From contig NZ_CP030850.1 in assembly GCF_003325355.1 (NCBI RefSeq), positions 744,001 to 808,000 of the forward strand: a DNA stretch of 64,000 nt. The letters are read 5' to 3'. Shown here in pieces: positions 34,719 to 43,582 of the stretch. Positions within the stretch are counted from its first letter, which is position 1, and every line of letters starts with the position of its first letter. The position numbers and the translations under genes are program-made. The notes under the pieces are model-generated. The model did not search any database. It was not told where the DNA came from and saw nothing but the letters and a program-made list of their open reading frames with translations. This DNA comes from Runella rosea (lineage in GTDB: Bacteria; Bacteroidota; Bacteroidia; Cytophagales; Spirosomataceae).

Positions 34719-36227
34719 ATGCAAAGTTTAAAATCAGGCCCTTTCGAAATCGGTTATCAAAATGGCTTCCTACGTCAAATCACCCATCGGGGAGTCGAAG
34801 TGCTGCGGATGATGTATTTTGCGCTGCGCGACCATAACTGGGGTACGTTTGCCCAATTGATTACAAATGAAGTTGTTGATAGTCAAGAAGATAGTTTTTC
34901 TGTTTCGTATACTTGTACCAATATAAATGAAGCACAGGCAGCCATTTTTGAGTGGAGTGTGCGCATTCATGGAGACAACGATGGGACAATCACCTTCGAA
35001 ATTCAAGGCGAAACGTTACAGGCTGTTCGGCGAAATAGAGCTGGTTTTTGTATTCTGCATCCTATTCAGGGAACGGCTGAGCAACCCGTCACGATTTTTC
35101 ACGAAGAGAATGCTAAAACTGAAACGTATTTTCCGCGCTATATTGCCGCGCAGGACCCTTTCTTGGACATTCGGGCAATGCAATGGCGGGCGGGCAACGG
35201 TGGCGAGTATCGTCTTGATTTTGAGGGAGATATATTTCAGACGGAAGACCAACGCAATTGGGGCGATGCATCTTATAAGACATTTTGTACACCGCTATCA
35301 CGGCCTTTTCCCGTTCAATTGCAGCCAGGGGATAAGGTTTGGCAACGCGTTACGCTGCGCCTGATTTCAATTCCTGCGGCTTCTTCTTTACCACGGTCGG
35401 AAGAGAAATCACTCCGCAAGCAATTTCAATTGGGAGTTGCTGCTTCGGTCGAAACCGAGCGTTTGTCTGAAAAGGCTGTGGAGTTGCTAAAATCACTGAA
35501 TTTGGGTCACTACCGCATCGACTTGGCTCTTTCGGATTCCAATTGGATTACGAAATTTTCAAATTATTGTGAAAATGCCGCTTTGCTGAATTTGCCGCTC
35601 GAAGTTGCGCTTTTTTTAGGAGATGCGTTTGAAGTTCAATTGGCCGATTTTATGGGTGTTTGTAAACAGAATGGCCTTAAAGTTAAACACTTGCTTTTAT
35701 TTTCGGACCAACAATTAGTGACGTCGCAGTCGTTGATTGACTATATCCCAAACTTAAAGCGGGAATTGCCCAATACGAAAATCGGCGTGGGTACCGACCA
35801 TAACTTTACCGAGCTTAACCGAAACCGATTTGACGTAGGAGAGGCCGATTTTGTCAGTTTTTCGTTTGACCCGCAAGAACATGCATTTGATGATTTGTCA
35901 CTCTTAGAAAACACCGAAACCGTACAATACTCGGTAGCAAGTGCCGAAAATTTGTATGGGAAACCTGTGCATTTGTCATTTATTGCGTTGCGCAAACGCT
36001 CGAATCCTTACGCGACCAATCCAGTTGATTTTGTATTACCACTTGAAAAACAAATAGATAGTCGCCAAAAAACCAACTTTGCAAAGGTGTGGACCGCAAA
36101 AGTGTTAGAGCATTTATCCCTAACCAACGTTGTGTCGGTAACGATGTTTAGAACGGTGGGTGAATTGGGGATTATGAATGAAGAAGGGGAGGAGTATCCT
36201 GTTTTTGAGGCATTGTTGCAGCGTTAA
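34719..36227 (+). CDS. apnL: D-apionate lactonase-like protein
   Basis: 502 residues. The N-terminal part (GPFEIGYQNGFLRQITHRGVEVLRMMYFALRDHNWGT) and the middle EGDIFQTEDQRNWGDASYKTFCTPL match what I know of ApnL, the lactonase opening D-apionolactone in the branched-sugar apiose pathway. The rest is a beta sandwich followed by a TIM-barrel-like half. No other apionate genes (dehydrogenase, RuBisCO-like or isomerase) are visible near it, so the true substrate could be a different sugar lactone. There is no signal peptide, implying cytoplasmic action. A 24-bp perfect hairpin follows the stop. Confidence 0.6.
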   Translation: MQSLKSGPFEIGYQNGFLRQITHRGVEVLRMMYFALRDHNWGTFAQLITNEVVDSQEDSFSVSYTCTNINEAQAAIFEWSVRIHGDNDGTITFEIQGETLQAVRRNRAGFCILHPIQGTAEQPVTIFHEENAKTETYFPRYIAAQDPFLDIRAMQWRAGNGGEYRLDFEGDIFQTEDQRNWGDASYKTFCTPLSRPFPVQLQPGDKVWQRVTLRLISIPAASSLPRSEEKSLRKQFQLGVAASVETERLSEKAVELLKSLNLGHYRIDLALSDSNWITKFSNYCENAALLNLPLEVALFLGDAFEVQLADFMGVCKQNGLKVKHLLLFSDQQLVTSQSLIDYIPNLKRELPNTKIGVGTDHNFTELNRNRFDVGEADFVSFSFDPQEHAFDDLSLLENTETVQYSVASAENLYGKPVHLSFIALRKRSNPYATNPVDFVLPLEKQIDSRQKTNFAKVWTAKVLEHLSLTNVVSVTMFRTVGELGIMNEEGEEYPVFEALLQR

Positions 36228-36234
36228 AAAATAC

Positions 36235-36294
36235 TGACCCCAAGTTTGATATTTGTAGCAAAGAGTTTTCCTACAAATATCAAACTTGGGGTCA
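36235..36294. repeat. 24-bp perfect inverted repeat between convergent genes
   Basis: Arms at 36235-36258 and 36271-36294 match perfectly; the left arm begins TGACCCCAAGTTTGATATTT and the right arm is its exact complement. The loop is 12 bases. No T-run follows on either strand. It may be an unusual terminator, a transcript-end protector or a small mobile palindrome. Confidence 0.9.
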
Positions 36295-36313
36295 ATTGTT
36301 CTCTTTCTGGTTT

Positions 36314-37648
36314 TTAAGAGACTTGGGCTTCCTGTTTTTTGCTTCGTAACCATTCTGGGCGATTGGTCCGAACGCGAGCACCGAGTTCATTAAGCATCGA
36401 ATACAGTCCAAAATAGGTACGGTTGATGTACAAACCGTCTTTCGAACCCCGCGCTACTTTTGAATTACGGATTTCTTCGACTTTGGCCAATTCATCGGCA
36501 AAAGCATATACGGTATCAAAATAGGAATGATCGCCAAAATCAAATTCTTCGGAGGCAAAGGGCTGCCCTAGCAACCGAATCATCTGTTTGAATAAATCGG
36601 TGAACAACGCTTTTTCGCGCGGGCCGTCCTCTTTCACCAAAAATTCGAGGTTATAAAAAATCTTTTCGATGAGCGCGTCATCATCAACCGTATCTGGATT
36701 GATGAGCGTAAAATAATTATCGTAGAAATAGTCAGGAATAACTTTTACGCAGCCAAAATCAATCACGCCCATGGTACCGTCGGCCCGCATTAGGAAATTA
36801 CCTGGGTGGGGGTCGGCGTGAACCTGCCGTAATTGGTGCACTTGGTGGTCGTAAAAATCCCACAATAATTGTCCGATTCGGTCGCGTGCTTCCTGCGTTG
36901 GGTTGGTTTGTAAGAAATCCTTCAAGTGAAGACCTTCGAGCCAATCCATCGTCAAAATGCGCTTTGAGGACAATTGAGGATAATATTTTGGGAAAATAAG
37001 TCCCTCGATGTGGCTACATGCCTCCGAAATTTCGACGGAGCGGCGTAGTTCCAACTCATAGTCGGTTTCTTCCAATAGCTTGGTCTCTACTTCTTCGGTA
37101 TAGCGCTCTACGTCTTTTTCGTTCAATCCAAACAGGGTGACAGCTAGTGGTTTAACCATCTTCAGGTCTGAACTAATGCTTTCGGCTACGCCTGGATATT
37201 GGATTTTGACGGCCAATCGCTTGCCGTCTTTCCGCGCCTCGTGTACTTGTCCGATAGAAGCGGCATTGATGGCGTTGATGTCAAAGCTGTCGTATAATTC
37301 ATGCGGTGCTTTTCCAAAATAACCCCGAAATGTTTTGACCACCAACGGACCCGAAAGCGGCGGCGCGGAGTATTGCGACATCTGAAATTTATCGACGTAT
37401 TGGCGCGGCAACACGCTGCGGTCCATACTTAACATTTGGGCTACTTTGAGGGCGGAGCCTTTCAGTTCACTCAATGATTCATAGACATCGGTGGCGTTGT
37501 CCTGATGTAGTTCGTCGCGCGTCATGGAGGGATCCATTATTTTTTTGACGTTGTATTTCAGGTAGTTGCCGCCAATTTTGGCGCCCGTTTTCAAAAATTG
37601 GGTGGCCCGTGCTACTTTGGAGGTGGGGATACTGTTTTGTTGTTTCAT
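36314..37648 (-). CDS. ABC1/UbiB-family atypical kinase
   Basis: 444 residues. The family landmarks are the KxGQ-type motif, here varied as LKGSALKVAQMLS, the alanine-rich loop INAASIGQVHEA, the ATP lysine in KRLAVKIQYPG, the catalytic VHADPHPGNFLMR and the metal-binding VIDFG. UbiB/ABC1 proteins assist ubiquinone or isoprenoid-lipid metabolism; Bacteroidota make menaquinone, so the role is probably broader lipid handling. It follows the TetR gene after 18 bases, a pairing that suggests joint control. Anything beyond the kinase-like fold is inference. Confidence 0.9.
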   Translation of the reverse strand: MKQQNSIPTSKVARATQFLKTGAKIGGNYLKYNVKKIMDPSMTRDELHQDNATDVYESLSELKGSALKVAQMLSMDRSVLPRQYVDKFQMSQYSAPPLSGPLVVKTFRGYFGKAPHELYDSFDINAINAASIGQVHEARKDGKRLAVKIQYPGVAESISSDLKMVKPLAVTLFGLNEKDVERYTEEVETKLLEETDYELELRRSVEISEACSHIEGLIFPKYYPQLSSKRILTMDWLEGLHLKDFLQTNPTQEARDRIGQLLWDFYDHQVHQLRQVHADPHPGNFLMRADGTMGVIDFGCVKVIPDYFYDNYFTLINPDTVDDDALIEKIFYNLEFLVKEDGPREKALFTDLFKQMIRLLGQPFASEEFDFGDHSYFDTVYAFADELAKVEEIRNSKVARGSKDGLYINRTYFGLYSMLNELGARVRTNRPEWLRSKKQEAQVS

Positions 37649-37666
37649 ATTACTGAATACGAATAC

Positions 37667-38302
37667 TTATCTATTTTGATAGACAAATTTGGCTAAGTCA
37701 ACAACCGTATCAACGAGAGAGCGTCCCATGAGGTCAAAGGCGGTATTGACGGTTTTTTCGATGGCGGTGTCGGTCAATTCAAAATTGCGGCTTGTATCTT
37801 TTACCCAAAAGTCCAAAAGATATAATGTATTGAGCCAAACGGCTTCTGGATAACGGTTTGATACGTAGGGGCGGGCCACAATCTCGCGACTTTCGCGGCC
37901 TTCGTACATCAAATCGTGGGCGTAAGTGATAAAAGCTTCCTTAAAGGGGCGCAATTCTGGCGGATTTTTGGCCGCTATCGGTTGTGGAAGTTTACGGTAA
38001 CTGTACGTGACAAAACTACGGTTGGATTTCAGCACTTCTACCCATGTATAATAAAATGCTAATAGTTTTTCGCGTACCGAATAGCCCTGATACGTGGGGT
38101 CATTTTCGGCGTTGGTGCGGGCTTGTTGAAAGAATGAAACCCACAAATCCATGTCGATGGACTCAAACGAAGTATAAAATTCGTACAGCTCCCCCTCGGT
38201 CATTTTGAGTTTTTTGGCAAAGGCATAAAACGAGGCGGGAGGTTGACCGTGGTCAAGCACGTACTCAACGTATGTTTTTCGGATTTTTTCGGCTTTTTCC
38301 AT
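37667..38302 (-). CDS. TetR-family regulator upstream of the UbiB-like gene
   Basis: 211 residues. The N-terminus (IRKTYVEYVLDHGQPPASFYAFAKKLKMTEGELYEFYTSFESI) is a degenerate TetR helix-turn-helix, and the C-terminal helical domain fits the TetR C-terminal family seen beside ABC1 kinases in Bacteroidota. The HTH is weaker than usual, so DNA binding should be tested. It likely shares a transcript with the kinase gene. Confidence 0.75.
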   Translation of the reverse strand: MEKAEKIRKTYVEYVLDHGQPPASFYAFAKKLKMTEGELYEFYTSFESIDMDLWVSFFQQARTNAENDPTYQGYSVREKLLAFYYTWVEVLKSNRSFVTYSYRKLPQPIAAKNPPELRPFKEAFITYAHDLMYEGRESREIVARPYVSNRYPEAVWLNTLYLLDFWVKDTSRNFELTDTAIEKTVNTAFDLMGRSLVDTVVDLAKFVYQNR

Positions 38303-38484
38303 GAAAAATGAAGTCTATTGTCGTGGAGATGGATTAGTCATTTTTTTTGTTGTAATGATTAATCCATTTACTTCAAACAACGAACTGTGCCCGAAAAAGG
38401 TTTGTAAAAAACTGGATTTTCGTCCTTTATTGATGGATAAATGGAAATCAACTTTGGATTTTTTTGTCTGAAAAAAGGGGGCAT

Positions 38485-38514
38485 AAAAAACCCCGCCCAA
38501 AAGGAGCGGGGTTT
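38485..38514 (-). terminator. Terminator of the 39-residue gene
   Basis: CCCCGC (38491-38496) pairs with GCGGGG (38506-38511). On the minus strand the stem is followed by six T. Confidence 0.8.
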
Positions 38515-38536
38515 GAGTTTAAAGTGGAATGTTTTT

Positions 38537-38656
38537 TTAGCTGCATTGTCCCAATACATACCAAAGTACAATGAAAATGAGGACGGTACTGAAACAACCG
38601 CCGCCTAATTTTTTTGCGCCGTAACCGGCCAGTAACCCCCTGAAGATATTATTCAT
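38537..38656 (-). CDS. 39-residue membrane microprotein, glycine- and cysteine-rich
   Basis: From the ATG at 38656 the protein reads MNNIFRGLLAGYGAKKLGGG followed by CFSTVLIFIVLWYVLGQCS. A positively charged start precedes a single transmembrane helix, with two cysteines. The pattern GAKKLGGGC with a following membrane helix looks like small conserved Bacteroidota proteins I have seen without function. The terminator at 38485 and absence of any competing frame support it. Confidence 0.65.
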   Translation of the reverse strand: MNNIFRGLLAGYGAKKLGGGCFSTVLIFIVLWYVLGQCS

Positions 38657-38916
38657 TTTGCGTATAGATTGATAGTGAAAGATAATCAAAGGTTTGTAAA
38701 AAAGCAATCCATTTACTCTTTCAAAGTCATTGGGGAATAAATTACGCAAAATGGGGATTGTTGAAAGGCCCCTTTGCGCGGCATTACCCAGTTTGTTATC
38801 TTTAGAAATATGTGTCGCTCAAAACATTGATTTTGTTCGTAATTTGGCTATGTTAGGACTTTAGTTGTCATATTCTTGCAAAAACGCCCACGGATTTTTA
38901 CCCATTTATAGTCTTT

Positions 38917-40500
38917 ATGATTCAGGAAAATCTATTGCTGATTGTTTCGCTTCTTTTTGCGGTTTCGATGCTCTCAATGTTGAGTGAGAAACTTAAAATA
39001 TCGTACCCCATTTTCTTAGTTATTATGGGCTTGCTGATTGGCATTATTCCTGGCATACCACATGTAAGCCTTCATCCCGATATTGTTTTTCTGCTTTTTT
39101 TACCGCCTATTTTATACGCTGCGGCCTGGAATACCTCATGGCGGGATTTTTGGGCGGCCCGTAGGTCCATCAGTATGTTGGCCTTTGGATTGGTTTTTTT
39201 TACGTCGACGGCCGTTGCGTTGATAGCACACTGGCTTATTCCTGACTTCCCGTTGGCTTTGGGCTTTTTATTGGGTGGTATTATTTCGCCGCCCGATGCC
39301 GTGGCGGCCACGTCGGTTTTGCAGGGCATCAAGGTTCCTAAGCGAGTCGTAACCATTCTGGAAGGCGAAAGCCTGATTAATGATGCCTCGTCGCTCATCG
39401 TTTTCCGTTTTGCCCTTGCCGCTGCGCTCACGGGTCAATTTACGTTTGCCAAAGCCACCACTGATTTTTTTATGGTGGCGGGGTTGGGCATCGCCATTGG
39501 CCTCGGCATCGCTAATGTGCTGTATTTTGTCCATAAATTTTTGCCCACAACGCCGAGTATCGACACTTCTCTAACCATTATTTCGCCTTATTTGATGTAC
39601 ATCGCCGCCGAACATTATCATTTTTCTGGCGTGATGGCAGTGGTTAGCGGTGGGTTATTTTTGAGCTTTCGTTCCCATGAAATTTTTACGTATAACAGTC
39701 GTATTCAGGCGTACTCGGTTTGGGAAGCGCTGATTTTTATGCTCAATGGGCTGGTATTTATCCTGATTGGCTTGCAACTTCCCCAAATCATCACTGGCCT
39801 GGAACAGTATACAATCATTGAACTGGTTTTCTACGCCTTGATTATCAGTGTTGTAACCGTCGTTGTGCGGATAGTTTGGGTGTTTTCTGGGGCTTATCTA
39901 TCCTGCCGTTTGTCAAAAAAAGAGAAAAGGATGAAGTGGGAAAACGAATTTCTGATTGCTTGGAGTGGGATGCGCGGGGTAGTTTCTCTGGCGTCGGCGC
40001 TGGCAGTGCCGTTGACATTGACCAATGGCTTGGCGTTTCCCCACCGTGACTTGCTTCTGTTTATCACATTTGTTGTTATTTTGTTTACGTTAGTATTTCA
40101 GGGGTTGAGTCTCACGTCCATCATTAAATGGTTGGATATCAAGGAGGAAGAGGGCGATGATAAAGAGCAAGAAATAGTGATACGTTTGCGTTTGGCCGAA
40201 GCCGCATTAAACCATCTTCAAACCAACTACCCTGATGAGCTCAATTCTATTGATGCCTACACACGTATCAAGGACCGCTATGAACGCATGGTTGACATTG
40301 CCAACCGTAAGCTGTTGAAGGAAGAAAAAGAAGTGGCAACTCCGCATTTTTTGCCCAAATACCGTCGGATGTTACTGGAGCTCGTTGCCATTCGCAGAAG
40401 CGAACTCTACAAACTACGCAATGAAAAACACTACTCCGATGAGTTGCTTAGGAACAAGGAATATGAACTGGATTTGGAAGAGGCTAGGTTGAATGAGTGA
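38917..40500 (+). CDS. Na+/H+ antiporter, CPA1 family
   Basis: 527 residues with about 12 transmembrane segments (1-400) and a 120-residue cytoplasmic tail (410-527). Ion-binding motifs are visible: ISPPDAVAATSV (D in the transport site) and ILEGESLINDASSLI. It exchanges sodium for protons across the inner membrane for pH and salt homeostasis. The tail is coiled and charged, as in the longer NhaP/NHE-like members. Its end is 14 bases from the convergent GH31 gene. Confidence 0.92.
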   Translation: MIQENLLLIVSLLFAVSMLSMLSEKLKISYPIFLVIMGLLIGIIPGIPHVSLHPDIVFLLFLPPILYAAAWNTSWRDFWAARRSISMLAFGLVFFTSTAVALIAHWLIPDFPLALGFLLGGIISPPDAVAATSVLQGIKVPKRVVTILEGESLINDASSLIVFRFALAAALTGQFTFAKATTDFFMVAGLGIAIGLGIANVLYFVHKFLPTTPSIDTSLTIISPYLMYIAAEHYHFSGVMAVVSGGLFLSFRSHEIFTYNSRIQAYSVWEALIFMLNGLVFILIGLQLPQIITGLEQYTIIELVFYALIISVVTVVVRIVWVFSGAYLSCRLSKKEKRMKWENEFLIAWSGMRGVVSLASALAVPLTLTNGLAFPHRDLLLFITFVVILFTLVFQGLSLTSIIKWLDIKEEEGDDKEQEIVIRLRLAEAALNHLQTNYPDELNSIDAYTRIKDRYERMVDIANRKLLKEEKEVATPHFLPKYRRMLLELVAIRRSELYKLRNEKHYSDELLRNKEYELDLEEARLNE

Positions 40501-40514
40501 GTGGGGTGGGTACG

Positions 40515-42275
40515 CTACCACCAAACTTTCGCTTCGCCGATTATGTCTGCTTTAAAACTTAACTTTTGTTTTTTAAGATCATATTGAAAGGTGGCTTCTT
40601 TTCCACCTACGGTTATTTTTTTTGGTCGCTCAGGAGCGTGGATTGTTAGGATAGAAGGGCGCTTTTTGCCTTTAAATTGTAGATTTAATGCGTTGGCTTG
40701 TTGGTCAACAATCAGCGTCGTAGGGGTCTGGTCTTTGGTATCATAAACTGTGAATTCGCTTTTCCCTTTGGGATAGATAAGCCATGTGACGTAATTGGTC
40801 GAGGTAGAATCGCCAATGCCCGTATATGCGCGTTGGATGTGGAGAGGAATGATGGCTCCTTCTTTTACGTACACGGGAAATTCTTCGAGGGGAAACTTTT
40901 TAGTAAACGTTTTTGGCCCCGTGATTACCTCTTTGTCGTCAAACCAATACCGCCATTGTCCTTCTGGTAAATGGATTTTATTGTCTAATTCATCTTTGTA
41001 AATCGGTGCGACAAACAGATTGTCGCCGAATAAGTAGTGATATTTTCCCTCAATCGGTCGTTGTAGTCGTGTACCGCCGTGGTGCGCCGAGACTACGTAG
41101 CTGTACATGTAGGGCACCAATTCGGTATGCAACCATGAAAAGCGACGGATGATTTCGAGTTCTTGGGGGCTTCTTTTCCAAAGCGCTCGTTCGCCATGAC
41201 CGCCGTTGAGAAACAACCCACAAAAGGCAGAAAACTGAGCCCATCGAATGTACAAACGGGCGGGAATAGAATCTCCCGAAAAGCCCGCCACGTCGGACCC
41301 AATAACACTGTACCCCAACTTGGCGCTTTTTAAGATACTTTCAATTGCCGATTCAAAGCCCTGTACGCCTTCCAACGCAATGTCTTTTTGAGCTTCTCCT
41401 TGGGCGGGTGTTTGACTTTTGCTTTGCCAATGATGCTTTTGGTCGCCTACCCAATTGACGGGCGAAGCATCAATGGGTGCAAATCCTTCGGGATGAAACC
41501 CTCGGTCCATGGCACGGGCCAAGGTCACAAATTCAGGGTTGGTTCGTAGACCGTTGGCGTATTCTTCTCGGTAGTACAAATCCATGTATTGGCGTGTAGT
41601 TAGCCAACCCGAATGTGCTTTTTGGTATAGAAAAGGAATAGGACCGAGTTGGTTCCGAAAAAGGGTCGCGGTGCCGTCTAGTTTCCAGCCGTCGATGCCG
41701 TATTTTAGGACTTTTTGTTGCATGTTTTGCCACCATTGTTTAGCCTCAGGGTGGGTGTAATCAATGAACCCACCTTTGCCTTTCCACCACTTTATTTCGT
41801 TGCCATCTCCCACCAAATAGCCTTTATCTTTAGCCGCTCGGTAAAAATCTTCTGATTCTTGGATTTTAGTGTCTTTGCTGTAACTGTCGACCATCGAGGT
41901 CATCCATAACACTACTCGGTAGCCTTGGTCCTGTAAGCCCGTGAACCATTTTTCATGATTTGGATAACGGCTTGTATCCGTCTCAAAATCATTGTAACGG
42001 AGGCTCCAAGGGCTATCAATCAACAAGGTACGCACTGGAATATCGTATTGTCGGTAGCCCGCAAGTAGCGAATCGGCGTAGGCAGCGGTGTTTTGGTCAT
42101 CCTCCCACAACCAACATTCCAACGCCCATGCGGGTGTCAGTGGTGGGTTGCCGTGCCGTTGGGTATTGAAAGGCATTCCCCAAAAAGGAAGAATAAAATA
42201 GAAATAGCCAAACACTGCCAAAAAGACCAATGTATAGGCTAGAAATTTGGCGACTTTTTTTAGCGTTCGTTTCAT
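40515..42275 (-). CDS. Membrane-anchored GH31 glycoside hydrolase
   Basis: 586 residues from the ATG at 42275, where a hydrophobic anchor begins (LAYTLVFLAVFGYFYFI, about 12-28). The catalytic nucleophile is D200 in GIDGWKLDGT and the acid/base D328 in VIGSDVAGFSG. The catalytic domain is followed by a C-terminal beta domain (VKEGAIIPLH). GH31 includes alpha-glucosidases and alpha-xylosidases; the substrate is not decided. It lies at the end of a minus-strand run with the CPBP protease and lgt. Confidence 0.9.
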   Translation of the reverse strand: MKRTLKKVAKFLAYTLVFLAVFGYFYFILPFWGMPFNTQRHGNPPLTPAWALECWLWEDDQNTAAYADSLLAGYRQYDIPVRTLLIDSPWSLRYNDFETDTSRYPNHEKWFTGLQDQGYRVVLWMTSMVDSYSKDTKIQESEDFYRAAKDKGYLVGDGNEIKWWKGKGGFIDYTHPEAKQWWQNMQQKVLKYGIDGWKLDGTATLFRNQLGPIPFLYQKAHSGWLTTRQYMDLYYREEYANGLRTNPEFVTLARAMDRGFHPEGFAPIDASPVNWVGDQKHHWQSKSQTPAQGEAQKDIALEGVQGFESAIESILKSAKLGYSVIGSDVAGFSGDSIPARLYIRWAQFSAFCGLFLNGGHGERALWKRSPQELEIIRRFSWLHTELVPYMYSYVVSAHHGGTRLQRPIEGKYHYLFGDNLFVAPIYKDELDNKIHLPEGQWRYWFDDKEVITGPKTFTKKFPLEEFPVYVKEGAIIPLHIQRAYTGIGDSTSTNYVTWLIYPKGKSEFTVYDTKDQTPTTLIVDQQANALNLQFKGKKRPSILTIHAPERPKKITVGGKEATFQYDLKKQKLSFKADIIGEAKVWW

Positions 42276-42301
42276 TCGTTTATTAGTTGTCACGCAAGGG
42301 C

Positions 42302-42339
42302 GCAAAGGGATTAAAAACACCGCGTCATTGCCCCTTTGC
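42302..42339. repeat. Inverted repeat between the CPBP and GH31 genes
   Basis: GCAAAGGG (42302-42309) and CCCTTTGC (42332-42339) are perfect 8-bp arms in GCAAGGGCGCAAAGGG-like low-complexity sequence. It could end the CPBP transcript. I believe similar GCAAAGGCGCAAAG stretches recur between genes in this phylum, but cannot check it here. Confidence 0.4.
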
Positions 42340-42358
42340 TTTTCTACGTGAATAGTTA

Positions 42359-43528
42359 TTAAATATGAAAAAGGAATTCGGAAGAATTAACCAGTGCATG
42401 TACCAACGCCGCATAAAAGACGCTGTTGGTTTTCATGTAGGTATACCCGTAAGCCCAACCAGCGATGCTTGCCAAGCCCACAAAAAGCAGAGACCCTGAA
42501 TGAAAGTGAACCAAGCCAAAAAAGATGCTCGTAATGGCTAATGCAGTGTAAAGGCCCTGAATATCAGTTTGTTTCTTCTCAATAAAATACGCTGGTATAA
42601 AAATTAACACTGTTATAAGTACGGGAAACCAAGCCATTTTGAGTTGAACAAAATAGCCAGTTACGAACGCTAGGACGATAAAAATGGTAAATCCCCACTT
42701 CCAGTACACTGGCCATTTTCCGCTTTGTGTTATTTTTTTCGAAAGGATATTTTGCAGTAACCCACGCAGAAACAACTCTTCAAACAATGCCGTACCCACA
42801 AAAATACGCACGAAATCTTTGACCCATTCGTAAGCAAATTCAATGGAGAGGATGTTGTGCCCATTGAGATTTAGAAAATTCCCAAAATAGCCCAAAAGCG
42901 CGACCAACCCCACAAAAGCCAACCATACCCAAAGTGCCGTAAAGAGAGAGTACCTACGAAAGTTCGGATAAAAGCCGACATCGGGGAGGTTTCGGATGTA
43001 ATTGAAACTATACACGGTCGAAATCATAATCACTAAACGCATGGCGTTGCTGAACCCCGAGCCATTGAAAGGTAACGATGTACCCACCCCAAAGGACATA
43101 CTCGTGGCGGGGATGACAATCAACAATACAAATACAATGTCGGACCATGCAACGGGCAATGCTGTTTTTTGAAAAGCTAAAAACCCCAGCGTGGGAAACA
43201 ATAAATAGAAAATAAACAAACCCGCCGACCCTTTAAAAGGTGTATGGCTGTGTACTATTAAGAAGGTATAAAGTACCAAAATCAGCAATGCTGGAAAAAC
43301 AACCGCTTTTTCAGGCTTCCCTTTGAGCAGTTCTTTCCAGTGCAACACCACACTCGGCTTACCTACGGTAAAAAGTAGAAAATAAATCACCAAAAAATAG
43401 GGACTTGAGAGCATTAGCTCCTTGACTGGAAGCTTCCAGTTAGTCAATAAAAAAAGCCCGAAAAGCAGTAGTGTTAAGGCCGCACTACTTAAGAGGGCTT
43501 TGGGGTAGGAAGTAGAGGTTTCTTTCAT
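42359..43528 (-). CDS. CPBP-family intramembrane metalloprotease
   Basis: 389 residues with roughly ten hydrophobic segments. The CPBP/CAAX-protease motif EExxxR is LFEELFLRGLLQ, and the second metal histidine is in FGLVHFHSG, followed by the C-terminal motif GYTYMKTNSVFYAALVHALVNS. These membrane proteases process or bind prenylated-type peptides or stress factors. It starts 54 bases after lgt ends. Confidence 0.88.
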   Translation of the reverse strand: MKETSTSYPKALLSSAALTLLLFGLFLLTNWKLPVKELMLSSPYFLVIYFLLFTVGKPSVVLHWKELLKGKPEKAVVFPALLILVLYTFLIVHSHTPFKGSAGLFIFYLLFPTLGFLAFQKTALPVAWSDIVFVLLIVIPATSMSFGVGTSLPFNGSGFSNAMRLVIMISTVYSFNYIRNLPDVGFYPNFRRYSLFTALWVWLAFVGLVALLGYFGNFLNLNGHNILSIEFAYEWVKDFVRIFVGTALFEELFLRGLLQNILSKKITQSGKWPVYWKWGFTIFIVLAFVTGYFVQLKMAWFPVLITVLIFIPAYFIEKKQTDIQGLYTALAITSIFFGLVHFHSGSLLFVGLASIAGWAYGYTYMKTNSVFYAALVHALVNSSEFLFHI

Positions 43529-43529
43529 G

Positions 43530-43571
43530 AATTGATTTTCAGACAGTACTAGTACTACTGGAAAATCAATT
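43530..43571. repeat. 11-bp inverted repeat with a nested 12-bp palindrome
   Basis: AATTGATTTTC (43530-43540) and GAAAATCAATT (43561-43571) enclose AGTACTAGTACT (43545-43556), a perfect palindrome. It lies immediately upstream of the CPBP start and downstream of lgt, so it could be a terminator, an operator or a translational control. Confidence 0.6.
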
Positions 43572-43582
43572 GGGCTATTAAA

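Noticed and set aside
38315-38500. Minus-strand frames of about 61-67 codons near 38.4 kb
   Set aside because: They cross the terminator at 38485-38514 and have no supporting start or family.
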